From: JARRKC01 sp037388505
GTDB taxonomy: Bacteria; Acidobacteriota; UBA6911; RPQK01; JAPXNP01
Direction: 5' to 3'
Length of the DNA: 64,000 nt
Assembly (NCBI GenBank): GCA_037388505.1
Contig: JARRKC010000001.1
Span: forward strand, 1-64,000
Every line of letters starts with the position of its first letter. Position 1 is the first letter of the stretch. The position numbers were made by a program, and so were the translations under genes. Below, in pieces: positions 1-8,332 of this stretch. Under the pieces are notes generated by a model. That model searched no databases. It was not told the DNA's origin and saw only the letters and a program-made list of their open reading frames with translations.

Positions 1-134
1 GCCCGGCTGGACCAACTTGCACGGACTGGCCAGCGAATCGCGCCAATCTCGCGAATCGAACTCCTTGGTGACCGATTCCTGCTCGACGTGGACTCCTGTG
101 CCCGGCTGGACCAACTTGCACGGACTGGCCAGCG
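1..134. repeat. 35-bp exact direct repeat, 99 bp apart, at the window edge
   Basis: The 35 bases at 1-35 recur exactly at 100-134. The offset of 99 bp is a multiple of three. Frame 1 of the plus strand is open from the window edge to a stop at 178-180, and in that frame both copies read ARLDQLARTGQR. This could be the C-terminal end of a gene that starts outside the window, with a repeated peptide unit, or a duplicated non-coding element. Other frames over this stretch are also partly open, so I do not call a gene. A TCCGAACC tandem (141-156) follows at once, which looks intergenic. Confidence 0.7.
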
Positions 135-140
135 GATACC

Positions 141-166
141 TCCGAACCTCCGAACCTCGGAAAGGA
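141..166. repeat. Short intergenic tandem repeat, TCCGAACC unit
   Basis: TCCGAACC occurs twice in tandem (141-148, 149-156), followed by TCGG. It belongs to a family of GTTCCGA / TCGGAAC heptamer runs that recurs between genes in this window (about 220-240, 848-877, 21422-21444, 21549-21570, 32846-32873 and 54943-54985). It has no coding role that I can see. Confidence 0.55.
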
Positions 167-339
167 CGAATCAGAGCTGAACTTTGGGTTCAATGGAACA
201 GCCGGGGACGGACATCCCTCGGAATGCGGAACCCGGAACTGCCCAAGGGGGCCGCCTTGAATTCCACACGCACATACCGGACCATGTTTCAGAAAAGTGC
301 AATGGAGCCGAACTTGAATCGAAGCGGCAACTCGTACCA

Positions 340-825
340 ATGAATCCTGGCATCGAATACAGCAGGCGCTCCTGGGCGCCGCATAGCTTTCTGTGGATCT
401 TCAGTGGAGCGATATGGTGGATCTGCGCCCACACCATGAGCCTGCTCGTGCCTTTCCCCGGCCCCTGGCTGCCGATCAGCGTTGCTACTCCGGTAGGAGC
501 ATTGATGGGCCTGATCGGACGTTACACTCCATCCAGGAGGATGGTGCCTTGGCTCCTCGCCTCAACGGGCTTCGTCGCGGGAGCATGCCTGGGTTGGGTC
601 AATGCCAGAGGCGAACTCCGGGGCGACACTTTTCTGCCTCCCACCAACTTTGACGAAGTGGTTGCTGTGGTCGTCTGCAGCCTGCTCGGGGTTGCCGCCA
701 ATCTGGGCTGCTACTGGCTGATGGCGACCTCCGCAGATCGACCGATCAGGCTTCTGGCTCTGCTCCTGCTCCTCGTCGTGATCATGCTCGCAGCAGTCAC
801 GACCGTCACACTTCTCATCATGTAG
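340..825 (+). CDS. Hypothetical multi-pass membrane protein
   Basis: I do not recognise a family. The 161-residue product has about four hydrophobic segments, near residues 13-38, 40-60, 72-90 and 108-128, and a strongly hydrophobic C-terminal helix (LLALLLLLVVIMLAAV). The frame stays open back to 184, but those 52 upstream codons cross intergenic-type repeats (CGGAACCCGGAAC), so the ATG at 340 is the better start. It ends close to the convergent menG gene, with a repeat run (848-877) between the two. Confidence 0.5.
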   Translation: MNPGIEYSRRSWAPHSFLWIFSGAIWWICAHTMSLLVPFPGPWLPISVATPVGALMGLIGRYTPSRRMVPWLLASTGFVAGACLGWVNARGELRGDTFLPPTNFDEVVAVVVCSLLGVAANLGCYWLMATSADRPIRLLALLLLLVVIMLAAVTTVTLLIM

Positions 826-842
826 CCGAGCTGGACGGGGAA

Positions 843-877
843 GCCCTTCGGAACCCGGAATCCGCAACTCGGAACTG
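843..877. repeat. Degenerate TCGGAAC repeat between convergent genes
   Basis: This gap contains several imperfect CGGAACC / CGGAATC / TCGGAAC units. They match the dispersed heptamer family seen at 21.4, 32.8 and 54.9 kb. It separates the convergent membrane-protein gene and menG. No clear terminator hairpin is visible. Confidence 0.45.
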
Positions 878-1585
878 CTACGGTTCGTTCCGCTTCGCCA
901 GGTAGAGCGTCGCGATGCGCAGGGTCAACCCTCGATCCCGCGCTTCCCCGAAGCCCTCTTCCTGCAGAGTGCGACAAAGCAGCCGAGGTGCCGGGAATTC
1001 CCGCACCGAAGCGGGCAAATAGGAGTAGGGGCCCTCGCGTCCGGAGACCGCTGCGCCGATACGCGGCAAGATCCTCGTAAAGTAGAACAGGTAGAGCTGC
1101 CGCAACAGCGGAAGCGTCGGGACGGAAAACTCCAGGATTGCGAGATATCCACCGGGACGAATGACGCGGGCCATCTCTCGCAGACCCGCCCGGTAGTCCT
1201 CCAGGTTCCGCAGCCCGAAGGCGATCGTGACGGCGTCGAACGAGCCGGCCGGAAAGGGCAGATCCAGAGCATCCCCTTCGACAAACCGGACCGATCGCTC
1301 GAGTCCTCGGTCGGCGGCCTTCCGCCCTCCAATTTCGAGCATGGGACGACAAAAATCACAGCCGATGACGGAGGATCCCGGCGCCAGAGCCAGTGCCAGA
1401 TCGCCGGTGCCCGTACAGAGATCGAGAATCGAGCGGCCGGAGGGGAGCATGGCGAACAACCGCCGTCGCACCACGCGCCGCCAATAACGATCAATCGAGA
1501 GCGACAGGAGGTGATTGAGGAGGTCGTACCGGTGCGCAACCGAGGCAAACATCCGGCGAACCTGCGGCGACGCCTTGTCAACCAT
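878..1585 (-). CDS. menG: Demethylmenaquinone/ubiquinone C-methyltransferase (UbiE/MenG)
   Basis: SAM-dependent methyltransferase of 235 residues for the last step of menaquinone biosynthesis. The SAM-binding motif DLCTGTGDLALAL is near residue 56, and the family block FDAVTIAFGLRNLEDY follows near 115. The N-terminus VRRMFASVAHRYDLLNHLLS is typical of UbiE. It lies 6 bp downstream of aroB and is probably transcribed with thiS-thiG-aroB. An anaerobe with QmoABC would be expected to use menaquinone, so MenG is the more likely role. The ATG at 1585 gives a normal family length. Confidence 0.93.
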   Translation of the reverse strand: MVDKASPQVRRMFASVAHRYDLLNHLLSLSIDRYWRRVVRRRLFAMLPSGRSILDLCTGTGDLALALAPGSSVIGCDFCRPMLEIGGRKAADRGLERSVRFVEGDALDLPFPAGSFDAVTIAFGLRNLEDYRAGLREMARVIRPGGYLAILEFSVPTLPLLRQLYLFYFTRILPRIGAAVSGREGPYSYLPASVREFPAPRLLCRTLQEEGFGEARDRGLTLRIATLYLAKRNEP

Positions 1586-1591
1586 TCGGGT

Positions 1592-2689
1592 TCACGCTTC
1601 CACTTCCGCCAGTGCCCGAGTCCACATCTCTTCGAGCAGGGTCTCTTCGAAACCGGAGCGGATTTCGGTCTGCCCGATTTCGTTGAGGAGCACGAAGACC
1701 GTTTGATCGTCCTCCCGCTTCTTGTCACGCCGGAGCGCAACGCTCAGCTGTTCGAAAGAGATGTCGGCGGCACTCGGCAACGACCCGACCGCACAAATCG
1801 TCCGGCACATGCGATTGAGCGCCGTCTCATCAATCAGGCCCTCCCGATGAGAAAGGTGGGCCGCCGCCAGCATTCCGTAGGCCACCGCCTCACCGTGCTT
1901 GAAGCGTTCGTATTCGGTCGCAGCTTCCAGCGCATGCCCCATCGTGTGGCCAAAATTGAGAATGCGACGAAGGTTCTCCTCCCTCTCGTCGATCGCGATC
2001 ACTTCAGCCTTGATTTCACAGCAGCGACTGATGATCCGCTCGAGGAATGAGTCTTGTCGGTTGAGAATGCCCGACAGGTTCTCCTGGACGAAATCGAAGA
2101 AATCACGATCGTAGATCAGACCGTACTTGATCACCTCGTAGAGTCCACTTCGGAACTCGCGTTCGGGAAGGCTCGTCAAGGTTTTCGTATCGATGCAGAC
2201 CAGATGGGGCTGGTAGAAAGCGCCGATCATGTTCTTGCCCAAACGGTGGTTGACGCCGGTCTTCCCTCCCACCGAGCTGTCAACCTGAGAGAGGAGCGTA
2301 GTGGGAAGCTGAACATAGGGTATTCCGCGAAGGAAGGTCGCCGCGACGAAACCCACGATATCCCCGGTAACGCCCCCACCCAACGCCACCAGTGTGGAAC
2401 GACGATCCGCCTTCTGCGCGATCAGATAGGTGTAGATGTTCTCGACCGTGTGCAGGGTCTTGCTTGGCTCTCCGTCGGGGATCAGGAGGTGAACCACACT
2501 GAACCCCTGCTGGCAGAGCGCAGAGAGCACTCCCTCGCCGTACAGATCGAAGACCACCGGGTTGGTGATGACGAAGATCCTCCCTCCGATCTGATGCTCC
2601 TGGAACACCTTCCCGATCTCCGCAAGCATCTTCGGACCGATCAGAATCCCGTAGGCACGATTTCCCAGTTCGACGCGGACGGTTTTCAT
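1592..2689 (-). CDS. aroB: 3-dehydroquinate synthase
   Basis: Second enzyme of the shikimate pathway, converting DAHP to 3-dehydroquinate with NAD+ and a divalent metal. The NAD-binding segment ALGGGVTGDIVGFVAATFLR and the following LPTTLLSQVDSSVGGKTGVN block are classic AroB. Later histidines (NFGHTMGHALE, FKHGEAV) fit the metal site. The frame is open further upstream to 3064, but that part overlaps thiG and has no family similarity. The ATG at 2689 gives 365 residues, the usual size. It lies 17 bp after thiG and 6 bp before menG. Confidence 0.95.
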   Translation of the reverse strand: MKTVRVELGNRAYGILIGPKMLAEIGKVFQEHQIGGRIFVITNPVVFDLYGEGVLSALCQQGFSVVHLLIPDGEPSKTLHTVENIYTYLIAQKADRRSTLVALGGGVTGDIVGFVAATFLRGIPYVQLPTTLLSQVDSSVGGKTGVNHRLGKNMIGAFYQPHLVCIDTKTLTSLPEREFRSGLYEVIKYGLIYDRDFFDFVQENLSGILNRQDSFLERIISRCCEIKAEVIAIDEREENLRRILNFGHTMGHALEAATEYERFKHGEAVAYGMLAAAHLSHREGLIDETALNRMCRTICAVGSLPSAADISFEQLSVALRRDKKREDDQTVFVLLNEIGQTEIRSGFEETLLEEMWTRALAEVEA

Positions 2690-2706
2690 TGGCCGATTTC
2701 CCGGTT

Positions 2707-3480
2707 TTAGCTCGTCAAGACACCTTCCAATGGACTGCTGGCGGTCGCATACATTTTGCGTGCAATGCGACCCGCCAGATAGGCCAACCGGCCCGCTTGA
2801 ACCGCGTGCCGCATAGCCTTGGCCATGGAGACCGGGTCCCGGGCACCGGCGATCCCCGTGTTCATGAGCACTCCATCTACACCCAACTCCATGGCGATGG
2901 CGGCATCCGAGGCGGTCCCGACACCGGCGTCGACGATCACGGGCACGGAGGCGTTCTCGAGGATGATCCGAATGTTGTTCTGATTCTGGATGCCCAGTCC
3001 GGAACCAATCGGTGCACCCAGGGGCATGACAGCCGCCGCCCCGGCTTCCTCCAGTTTCCTGCAAACGATGGGATCATCGCTGGTGTAGGGCAGGACGACG
3101 AAGCCTTCCTTCACCAACTGACGCGTAGCCAGCAGGAGTTCCTCGTTGTCGGGGAACAGCGTCTTCTCATCCCCGAGAACCTCGAGCTTCACGTAATTCG
3201 ACAGGCCCGCCTCACGACCCAATCGGGCGTACCGAACGGCGTCCTCGGCCGAATAGCATCCCGCTGTATTGGGGAGCAGCATCATGTGATCCGGAATGTT
3301 GCCCAGAAAGGACTCCGAACCCCGGCTGCTCAAATCGACCCGCCGAACGGCTACGGTCACGATCTCTGAGCCACTGGCCGCCAACGCCTCCTTCATGATT
3401 GGAAAGGTCGGATACTTGCCCGTGCCCACGATCAAACGAGATGTAAACTCGCGTTCTGCAATCTTCAGTTTGTCATTCAT
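2707..3480 (-). CDS. thiG: Thiazole synthase
   Basis: Condenses ThiS thiocarboxylate, a dehydroglycine unit and deoxyxylulose phosphate into the thiazole moiety of thiamine. The 257-residue sequence has the ThiG signatures FTSRLIVGTGKY (residues 12-23), the Schiff-base lysine context NYVKLEVLGD (about 95-104), and the phosphate-binding part AVMPLGAPIGSGLG. Its ATG overlaps the thiS stop as ATGA (3477-3480), so the two are translationally coupled. The aroB gene follows. Confidence 0.96.
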   Translation of the reverse strand: MNDKLKIAEREFTSRLIVGTGKYPTFPIMKEALAASGSEIVTVAVRRVDLSSRGSESFLGNIPDHMMLLPNTAGCYSAEDAVRYARLGREAGLSNYVKLEVLGDEKTLFPDNEELLLATRQLVKEGFVVLPYTSDDPIVCRKLEEAGAAAVMPLGAPIGSGLGIQNQNNIRIILENASVPVIVDAGVGTASDAAIAMELGVDGVLMNTGIAGARDPVSMAKAMRHAVQAGRLAYLAGRIARKMYATASSPLEGVLTS

Positions 3481-3719
3481 TCTTCACGACTCCCACCGCC
3501 GACGAAGTGCACGATCTCGATGACATCCCCTGACTGTACGGCACAATCCGTCCAGCGGTCTCTCTTTACGATCTTTCGATTCACCTCGATCGCAATGCGG
3601 TTTCCTTTCAACCCGAGGTGAGCGACGAGTTGGACCAGGTTGAGATTAGGGGGAACGCTCTGTTCCCGCCCGTTGATCCGTACGTCGACTCCTCCCGATG
3701 CCGGCATCTTGTCCATCAT
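3477..3719 (-). CDS. thiS: Sulfur carrier protein ThiS with a short C-terminal extension
   Basis: Ubiquitin-like sulfur carrier for thiazole synthesis, 80 residues. The family pattern is INGRE...LVAHLG...IAIEVNRKIVKRDRW...GDVIEIVHFVGGG. ThiS normally ends in a free Gly-Gly that is adenylated and thiocarboxylated. Here four more residues, SREE, follow GGG before the stop. The extension encodes the overlap with thiG. It would have to be cleaved for activity unless the true stop is displaced by a sequencing error. Start codons at 3719, 3716 and 3707 are all possible. Confidence 0.9.
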   Translation of the reverse strand: MMDKMPASGGVDVRINGREQSVPPNLNLVQLVAHLGLKGNRIAIEVNRKIVKRDRWTDCAVQSGDVIEIVHFVGGGSREE

Positions 3720-3899
3720 CTGATCAGTCCCGATTATCTCAATTTTTCCACAAAGGAAAAGTCCGCCGGGCGGGGGCCGTGACCACAGCTCTGTTCTCCA
3801 ATACCGAGGATCAAGAGCGATGATCGCACAGCCCTGGAGTCTCTTCAGATCGCCGGAGAAGTCCCGGTTTTCCGGTTAGTTGGGAGGGTCCGATCAAAG

Positions 3900-3928
3900 T
3901 TGACAAGCCCCCGGTCTCAAACTAATAT
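3900..3928 (+). promoter_or_regulatory. Consensus sigma-70 promoter for nuoJKLMN-greA
   Basis: A perfect -35 TTGACA (3900-3905) is followed by a 17-bp spacer and a -10 TAATAT (3923-3928), placing the start of transcription near 3935. The leader to the nuoJ GTG (3992) is then about 57 nt. The rest of the 272-bp gap between divergent thiS and nuoJ (3720-3991) shows no ORF and no other strong signal. Confidence 0.75.
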
Positions 3929-3991
3929 GCTATCTCGGCTTGCGGCGAGGTCATTGCGATTCAACCGTTAAGTTCTTAAGGATGTTGGCTT

Positions 3992-4480
3992 GTGGAGCAG
4001 TTGGTCTTCTATGTCTTTGCCGCGGTCTCTGTAGTCGCTGCCCTTCTGGTGGTGCTGCAGCGAAGAGCAATCTACAGCACCCTCGCGCTCATCGTCTGTT
4101 TCGGCGCTATCGCGGGTCTCTTCTTTCAGCTCGGAGCCCTCTTCATCGCCGCCATACAGGTGATTGTCTATGCCGGGGCGATCATGGTCCTCTTCCTCTT
4201 CGTCGTCATGTTGATCAACCCCGACTCAGAGGTCTTCGGCGTCAAGAAGGTCCGGAACCTGGCGGCTCTCGCACTTCCTATGGCGGCTCTGATCGCACTC
4301 ATCCTGTTGAGTGCCGTTTCAGCGACCTCTGGCGCTCCTGAAGCGGCTGCCGCACCCGGCGACGTCGCAACCATTGCCGAAGCACTTTTCAGCAGCTACC
4401 TGCTGCCTTTCGAAGTAACTTCCATCTTGATTCTCGTGGCGGTACTGGGGGCAATGGTTCTGGCCAAGCGGACGGACTGA
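3992..4480 (+). CDS. nuoJ: NADH-quinone oxidoreductase subunit J
   Basis: Membrane subunit of Complex I, 162 residues with five hydrophobic helices. The conserved block AIQVIVYAGAIMVLFLFVVML is the family hallmark (third helix, with its pi-bulge). It starts at GTG with AAGGA (3978-3982) as ribosome binding site about 9 nt upstream. It is the first gene of a nuoJKLMN block. The peripheral-arm and other membrane subunits (nuoA-I) are not in the window, so they must be elsewhere or the complex takes electrons from another donor. Confidence 0.94.
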   Translation: MEQLVFYVFAAVSVVAALLVVLQRRAIYSTLALIVCFGAIAGLFFQLGALFIAAIQVIVYAGAIMVLFLFVVMLINPDSEVFGVKKVRNLAALALPMAALIALILLSAVSATSGAPEAAAAPGDVATIAEALFSSYLLPFEVTSILILVAVLGAMVLAKRTD

Positions 4481-4484
4481 TTTC

Positions 4485-4787
4485 ATGGTTTCCACCACAC
4501 ACTACCTGGTTCTCGGAGCAATTCTGTTTACGATCGGCGTCTTCGGGGTCATTGTTCGACGCAACGTGATCACCATGTTCATGTGCATCGAACTCATGTT
4601 GAACGCCGTCAATCTGACCCTGCTCGCTTTTGCACGCATGTACGGCCAGATCGATGGGCAGGTCTTTGTCTTTTTCGTTATGACCGTGGCGGCTGCCGAG
4701 GCCGCCGTGGGTCTGGCATTGATCGTCATGCTGTCGAGGAAGACCGATTCGGTCGACATCGATGAGGCCGACACGATGAAGTGGTGA
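4485..4787 (+). CDS. nuoK: NADH-quinone oxidoreductase subunit K
   Basis: Small Complex I membrane subunit (100 residues, normal length), MrpC-like, with three helices. The signature FMCIELMLNAVNLTLLAFAR holds a conserved membrane glutamate of the proton path, and a second lies in TVAAAEAAVGLALIV. It lies 4 bp after nuoJ and 3 bp before nuoL. Confidence 0.95.
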   Translation: MVSTTHYLVLGAILFTIGVFGVIVRRNVITMFMCIELMLNAVNLTLLAFARMYGQIDGQVFVFFVMTVAAAEAAVGLALIVMLSRKTDSVDIDEADTMKW

Positions 4788-4790
4788 GCG

Positions 4791-6767
4791 ATGATCGATA
4801 ACTTCTGGATACTGTTGCTCTTCCCGCTCTTCGGCGCTGCGGTCAATGGACTCATCGGGAAGAAGTTGCCGGCACGGCTGGTGGGAGTACTGGGGAGCCT
4901 GACCGTCTTCCTGAGCTTTGCTGTGGCGGCCATCTCCTTCGTCCAACTGCTGGGGATGTCGCCGGCTGAGCGTGCGGTGACGAATCATCTCTTCACTTGG
5001 ATCCAGGCTGGAGACTTCGTCGCGCAGTGTTCGTTCCTGTTCGACCCGCTCTCAGCAGTGATGATTCTGGTCGTCACCGGCGTCGGTTTCCTGATTCATT
5101 TGTATTCGATCGAGTATATGCGGGGAGAGGACGGCTACTACCGCTTCTTCGCGTACATGAATCTGTTCATCTTCATGATGAGCATCCTCGTTCTGGCCGA
5201 CAACTACCTGCTCATGTTCGTCGGCTGGGAGGGAGTCGGTCTCTGCTCCTACCTGCTGATCGGTTATTACTTCGACACGCGTGTGGCCGGCGACGCAGCC
5301 AAGAAGGCTTTCATCGTCAACCGCATCGGAGACTTCGGCTTTCTGCTGGGCGTCTTCCTGATCTTTCAGACTTTTGGCAGCGTCTCTTTCCACGAAGTTT
5401 TTACTGACGTGGTTCAGCGCTTCCCCGCCCCGGAGGCCGGACTCGGAGTGCTGGGGGCCATCACCCTGCTCCTCTTCCTGGGAGCCACAGGAAAAAGTGC
5501 CCAGATCCCTCTTTATGTCTGGCTGCCCGACGCCATGGCGGGCCCCACTCCGGTCAGCGCTCTGATCCATGCAGCCACGATGGTGACCGCCGGCGTCTAC
5601 ATGATTGCCCGATCGGCCGCCCTCTACAGCCGGGCACCCGACACCATGGCCGTCGTGGCCACGATCGGCGTCCTGACTTGCCTGCTGGCGGCGCTGATCG
5701 CCATCACTCAGAAAGACATCAAGAAGGTTCTGGCGTATTCGACCGTCAGCCAGCTGGGCTACATGTTTCTTGCGGTTGGAGTCGGGGCGTTCTCGGCAGG
5801 TATCTTTCATTTGTACACCCACGCCTTTTTCAAGGCGCTCCTCTTCCTGGGATCGGGAAGCGTGATCCTGGCCGTCCACCACGAGCAGGACATGTACAAG
5901 ATGGGAGGGCTGAAGAAGTATCTGCCCGTGACCTGGATTACGATGGGAGCCGCGACTCTGGCCATTGCCGGGATTCCGCCGTTCGCCGGTTTCTTCTCCA
6001 AGGATGAGATCCTCTGGCAGGCCTTGACGAGCCCACATGGACAGATCATCTTCTGGCTGATCGGAACGGCGGTCGCCGCGTTGACGGCTTTCTACATGGC
6101 CCGTCTGATGTTTCTCACGTTCTACGGTCCGGAGCGTTTCGAACTGGGGCATCACGGCCACGGAGAACAGGGACACTCCGGAGGTCATGAGGGCGCCAAA
6201 CCCGTCGAGCCGTCATGGATCATCAAGTTTCCCCTCAGTGTGTTGGGGATCCTGTCACTGGTCGGCGGTCTGGTGGGGTTGCCCGCCTGGCTCGGGCCCA
6301 ACTATTTCGAGGGCTTCCTCGAACCGTCACTGGAGTTTGCCTACCGGGGGCCGTTGACTCAGGAGGGGCAAGGACACGCGAGCGAGATCGGTTTGACCGT
6401 CCTGGTGGTTACCCTGGCGATCGTCGCGATCTGGGTCGCCTACCGCTACTTCCTGGCGGATCCGACCAGAGCGAAACAGTTCGCCGAGCGCCATCCGGCG
6501 TTGTATCAGGCCTTCTGGAACAGGTTCTACGTCGACGAGATCTACGACGCCGTCATCGTTCACCCAATCGGCCGGCTCTCAGAATCCTTCCTGTGGAGAG
6601 GAATCGATGACGGGGTCATCGACGCCGCGGTCAACGGGGTCGCCTCGCTGTTTCGAAACTGGAGCCGCCGGGTCCGCAAGATGCAGACCGGTTACGCGCG
6701 GGCCTATGCGAGCTGGATTCTCTTTGGAGTCGTCCTGATCTTCGTCTACTACTACATCGTGAGTTAA
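4791..6767 (+). CDS. nuoL: NADH-quinone oxidoreductase subunit L
   Basis: Antiporter-like proton-pumping subunit of Complex I, 658 residues. The N-terminal block HLYSIEYMRGEDGYYRFFAY and the lysine and histidine of the channel (LLFLGATGKSAQIPLYVWLP, ALIHAATMVTAGVYMI) are present. A His/Gly-rich loop (residues about 450-465, GHHGHGEQGHSGGHEG) separates the core from the C-terminal part. The long lateral helix and the C-terminal anchor (FGVVLIFVYYYIVS) are recognisable, so the gene looks full length. It lies 2 bp before nuoM. Confidence 0.95.
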   Translation: MIDNFWILLLFPLFGAAVNGLIGKKLPARLVGVLGSLTVFLSFAVAAISFVQLLGMSPAERAVTNHLFTWIQAGDFVAQCSFLFDPLSAVMILVVTGVGFLIHLYSIEYMRGEDGYYRFFAYMNLFIFMMSILVLADNYLLMFVGWEGVGLCSYLLIGYYFDTRVAGDAAKKAFIVNRIGDFGFLLGVFLIFQTFGSVSFHEVFTDVVQRFPAPEAGLGVLGAITLLLFLGATGKSAQIPLYVWLPDAMAGPTPVSALIHAATMVTAGVYMIARSAALYSRAPDTMAVVATIGVLTCLLAALIAITQKDIKKVLAYSTVSQLGYMFLAVGVGAFSAGIFHLYTHAFFKALLFLGSGSVILAVHHEQDMYKMGGLKKYLPVTWITMGAATLAIAGIPPFAGFFSKDEILWQALTSPHGQIIFWLIGTAVAALTAFYMARLMFLTFYGPERFELGHHGHGEQGHSGGHEGAKPVEPSWIIKFPLSVLGILSLVGGLVGLPAWLGPNYFEGFLEPSLEFAYRGPLTQEGQGHASEIGLTVLVVTLAIVAIWVAYRYFLADPTRAKQFAERHPALYQAFWNRFYVDEIYDAVIVHPIGRLSESFLWRGIDDGVIDAAVNGVASLFRNWSRRVRKMQTGYARAYASWILFGVVLIFVYYYIVS

Positions 6768-6769
6768 AG

Positions 6770-8314
6770 ATGCTGGCACCAGAGTACCTCTTGACCATTC
6801 TGCTGATCATCCCGACGCTGGGGGCCGCCGTGGTTCTGCTGCTGCCACGAAACAGCCTCGGAGCCATTCGAGCGACGACCCTGGTGTTTTCCCTGGTCGC
6901 TTTCTTCTGGTCGCTGCCCCTGGTCACGGGCTTCGATTCGGCGGCTTCGGCCATGCAGTTCGTCCAGAACGTCCCCTGGATCCGGGCCGGTGGATTCCGA
7001 ATCGCCTATCATGTGGGAATCGACGGCATCAGCCTCTTCCTGGTCCTGCTGACGACCGTGCTCATGCCCCTGGCCATCCTCGGGAGCTGGAAGGTCCAAA
7101 AGAACCTCAAGCCTTACATGGCGTTGATGCTGCTGCTCGAAGCCGGGATGCTGGGCGTCTTCGTGGCGCTAGACCTCGTGCTCTTCTACTTCTTCTGGGA
7201 AGCCATGCTGATTCCGATGTACTTTCTGATCGGAGTCTGGGGCGGGGGCCGGCGTATCTACGCCGCCGTAAAGTTCTTCATCTACACCGCCTTCGGGTCG
7301 TTCCTAATGCTGGCGGCCCTGATCGCACTGTATTTCATCAACCACGGAGACAGCTTCGACATCGTCCAGATCACCGATCGGCTGGCTTCCGGTCAGATCA
7401 CGATGCCCTTTCACACCGAGATGCTGTTGTTCGGGGCTTTCTTTCTGGCCTTCGCCATCAAGGTGCCGCTCTTTCCCTTTCACACCTGGCTTCCCGACGC
7501 CCATGTGGAGGCCCCAACGGCCGGATCGGTCGTGCTGGCGGGCATCCTGCTGAAGATGGGAACTTACGGCATGCTCCGTTTTTGTCTTCCCATGTTCCCG
7601 GGGGCTTCCATAAAGCTGGCGCCCTACATCTCGGTCCTGGCGATCATCGGCATCATCTACGGAGCGCTCGTGGCCATGGTCCAGCCCGACGTCAAGAAAC
7701 TGGTCGCTTATTCGTCGGTCAGTCACCTTGGATTCGTCGTACTCGGGATTTTCGCCTTCAACCTCACATCGATCGAAGGCGCGACGTACCAGATGCTGAA
7801 CCACGGCGTATCGACGGGCGCCCTCTTTCTCCTGGTCGGGATGATCTATGATCGCCGTCATACGCGCCTGATCGAGGACTTCGGCGGAATCGCACACCGC
7901 ATGCCGATCTACGCCGCGATGTTCCTGGTCATCGCCTTGAGCAGCATCGGCCTGCCCGGTCTGAACGGCTTCGTCGGCGAGTTTCTGATCCTTCAGGGAA
8001 CCTTCCTGTCCAGCCACACGCGCGCCGCCTTCGCGGCTGTCGCCGTCATACTGGCGGCCGTCTACATGCTGTGGATGTACCAGCGAGTCTTCATGGGCAA
8101 GGTGGGGCGAGACGAGAACAAGAGCCTCCTCGATCTACGCATGCGGGAGGTGCTGACGATTCTTCCGCTGATCGTGCTCGCGATCTGGATGGGCGTGTCC
8201 TCGGGGACCTTCCTGCGCAAGATGGATACCTCTGTACAGAAGGTCGTGGATCGGATTGAACAGGTGAAGGACATGCAGATCATGTCGGTGGAGAATCGAG
8301 CGAATCAAAACTAG
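6770..8314 (+). CDS. nuoM: NADH-quinone oxidoreductase subunit M
   Basis: Second antiporter-like proton channel of Complex I, 514 residues. Key blocks are YHVGIDGISLFLVLLTT, LFYFFWEAMLIPMYFLIGVW (channel glutamate), FAIKVPLFPFHTWLPDAHVEAPTAGSV (written here only to show the lysine region) and MVQPDVKKLVAYSSVSHLGF. Length and all 14 hydrophobic segments are as expected. The nuoN gene follows after 18 bp. Confidence 0.95.
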   Translation: MLAPEYLLTILLIIPTLGAAVVLLLPRNSLGAIRATTLVFSLVAFFWSLPLVTGFDSAASAMQFVQNVPWIRAGGFRIAYHVGIDGISLFLVLLTTVLMPLAILGSWKVQKNLKPYMALMLLLEAGMLGVFVALDLVLFYFFWEAMLIPMYFLIGVWGGGRRIYAAVKFFIYTAFGSFLMLAALIALYFINHGDSFDIVQITDRLASGQITMPFHTEMLLFGAFFLAFAIKVPLFPFHTWLPDAHVEAPTAGSVVLAGILLKMGTYGMLRFCLPMFPGASIKLAPYISVLAIIGIIYGALVAMVQPDVKKLVAYSSVSHLGFVVLGIFAFNLTSIEGATYQMLNHGVSTGALFLLVGMIYDRRHTRLIEDFGGIAHRMPIYAAMFLVIALSSIGLPGLNGFVGEFLILQGTFLSSHTRAAFAAVAVILAAVYMLWMYQRVFMGKVGRDENKSLLDLRMREVLTILPLIVLAIWMGVSSGTFLRKMDTSVQKVVDRIEQVKDMQIMSVENRANQN

Positions 8315-8332
8315 ATCAGGCTGAAAGCACCG

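Noticed and set aside
2690..3064. N-terminal extension of aroB
   Set aside because: Overlaps thiG and is Arg/Gly-rich without similarity to AroB; ATG 2689 gives the family length.
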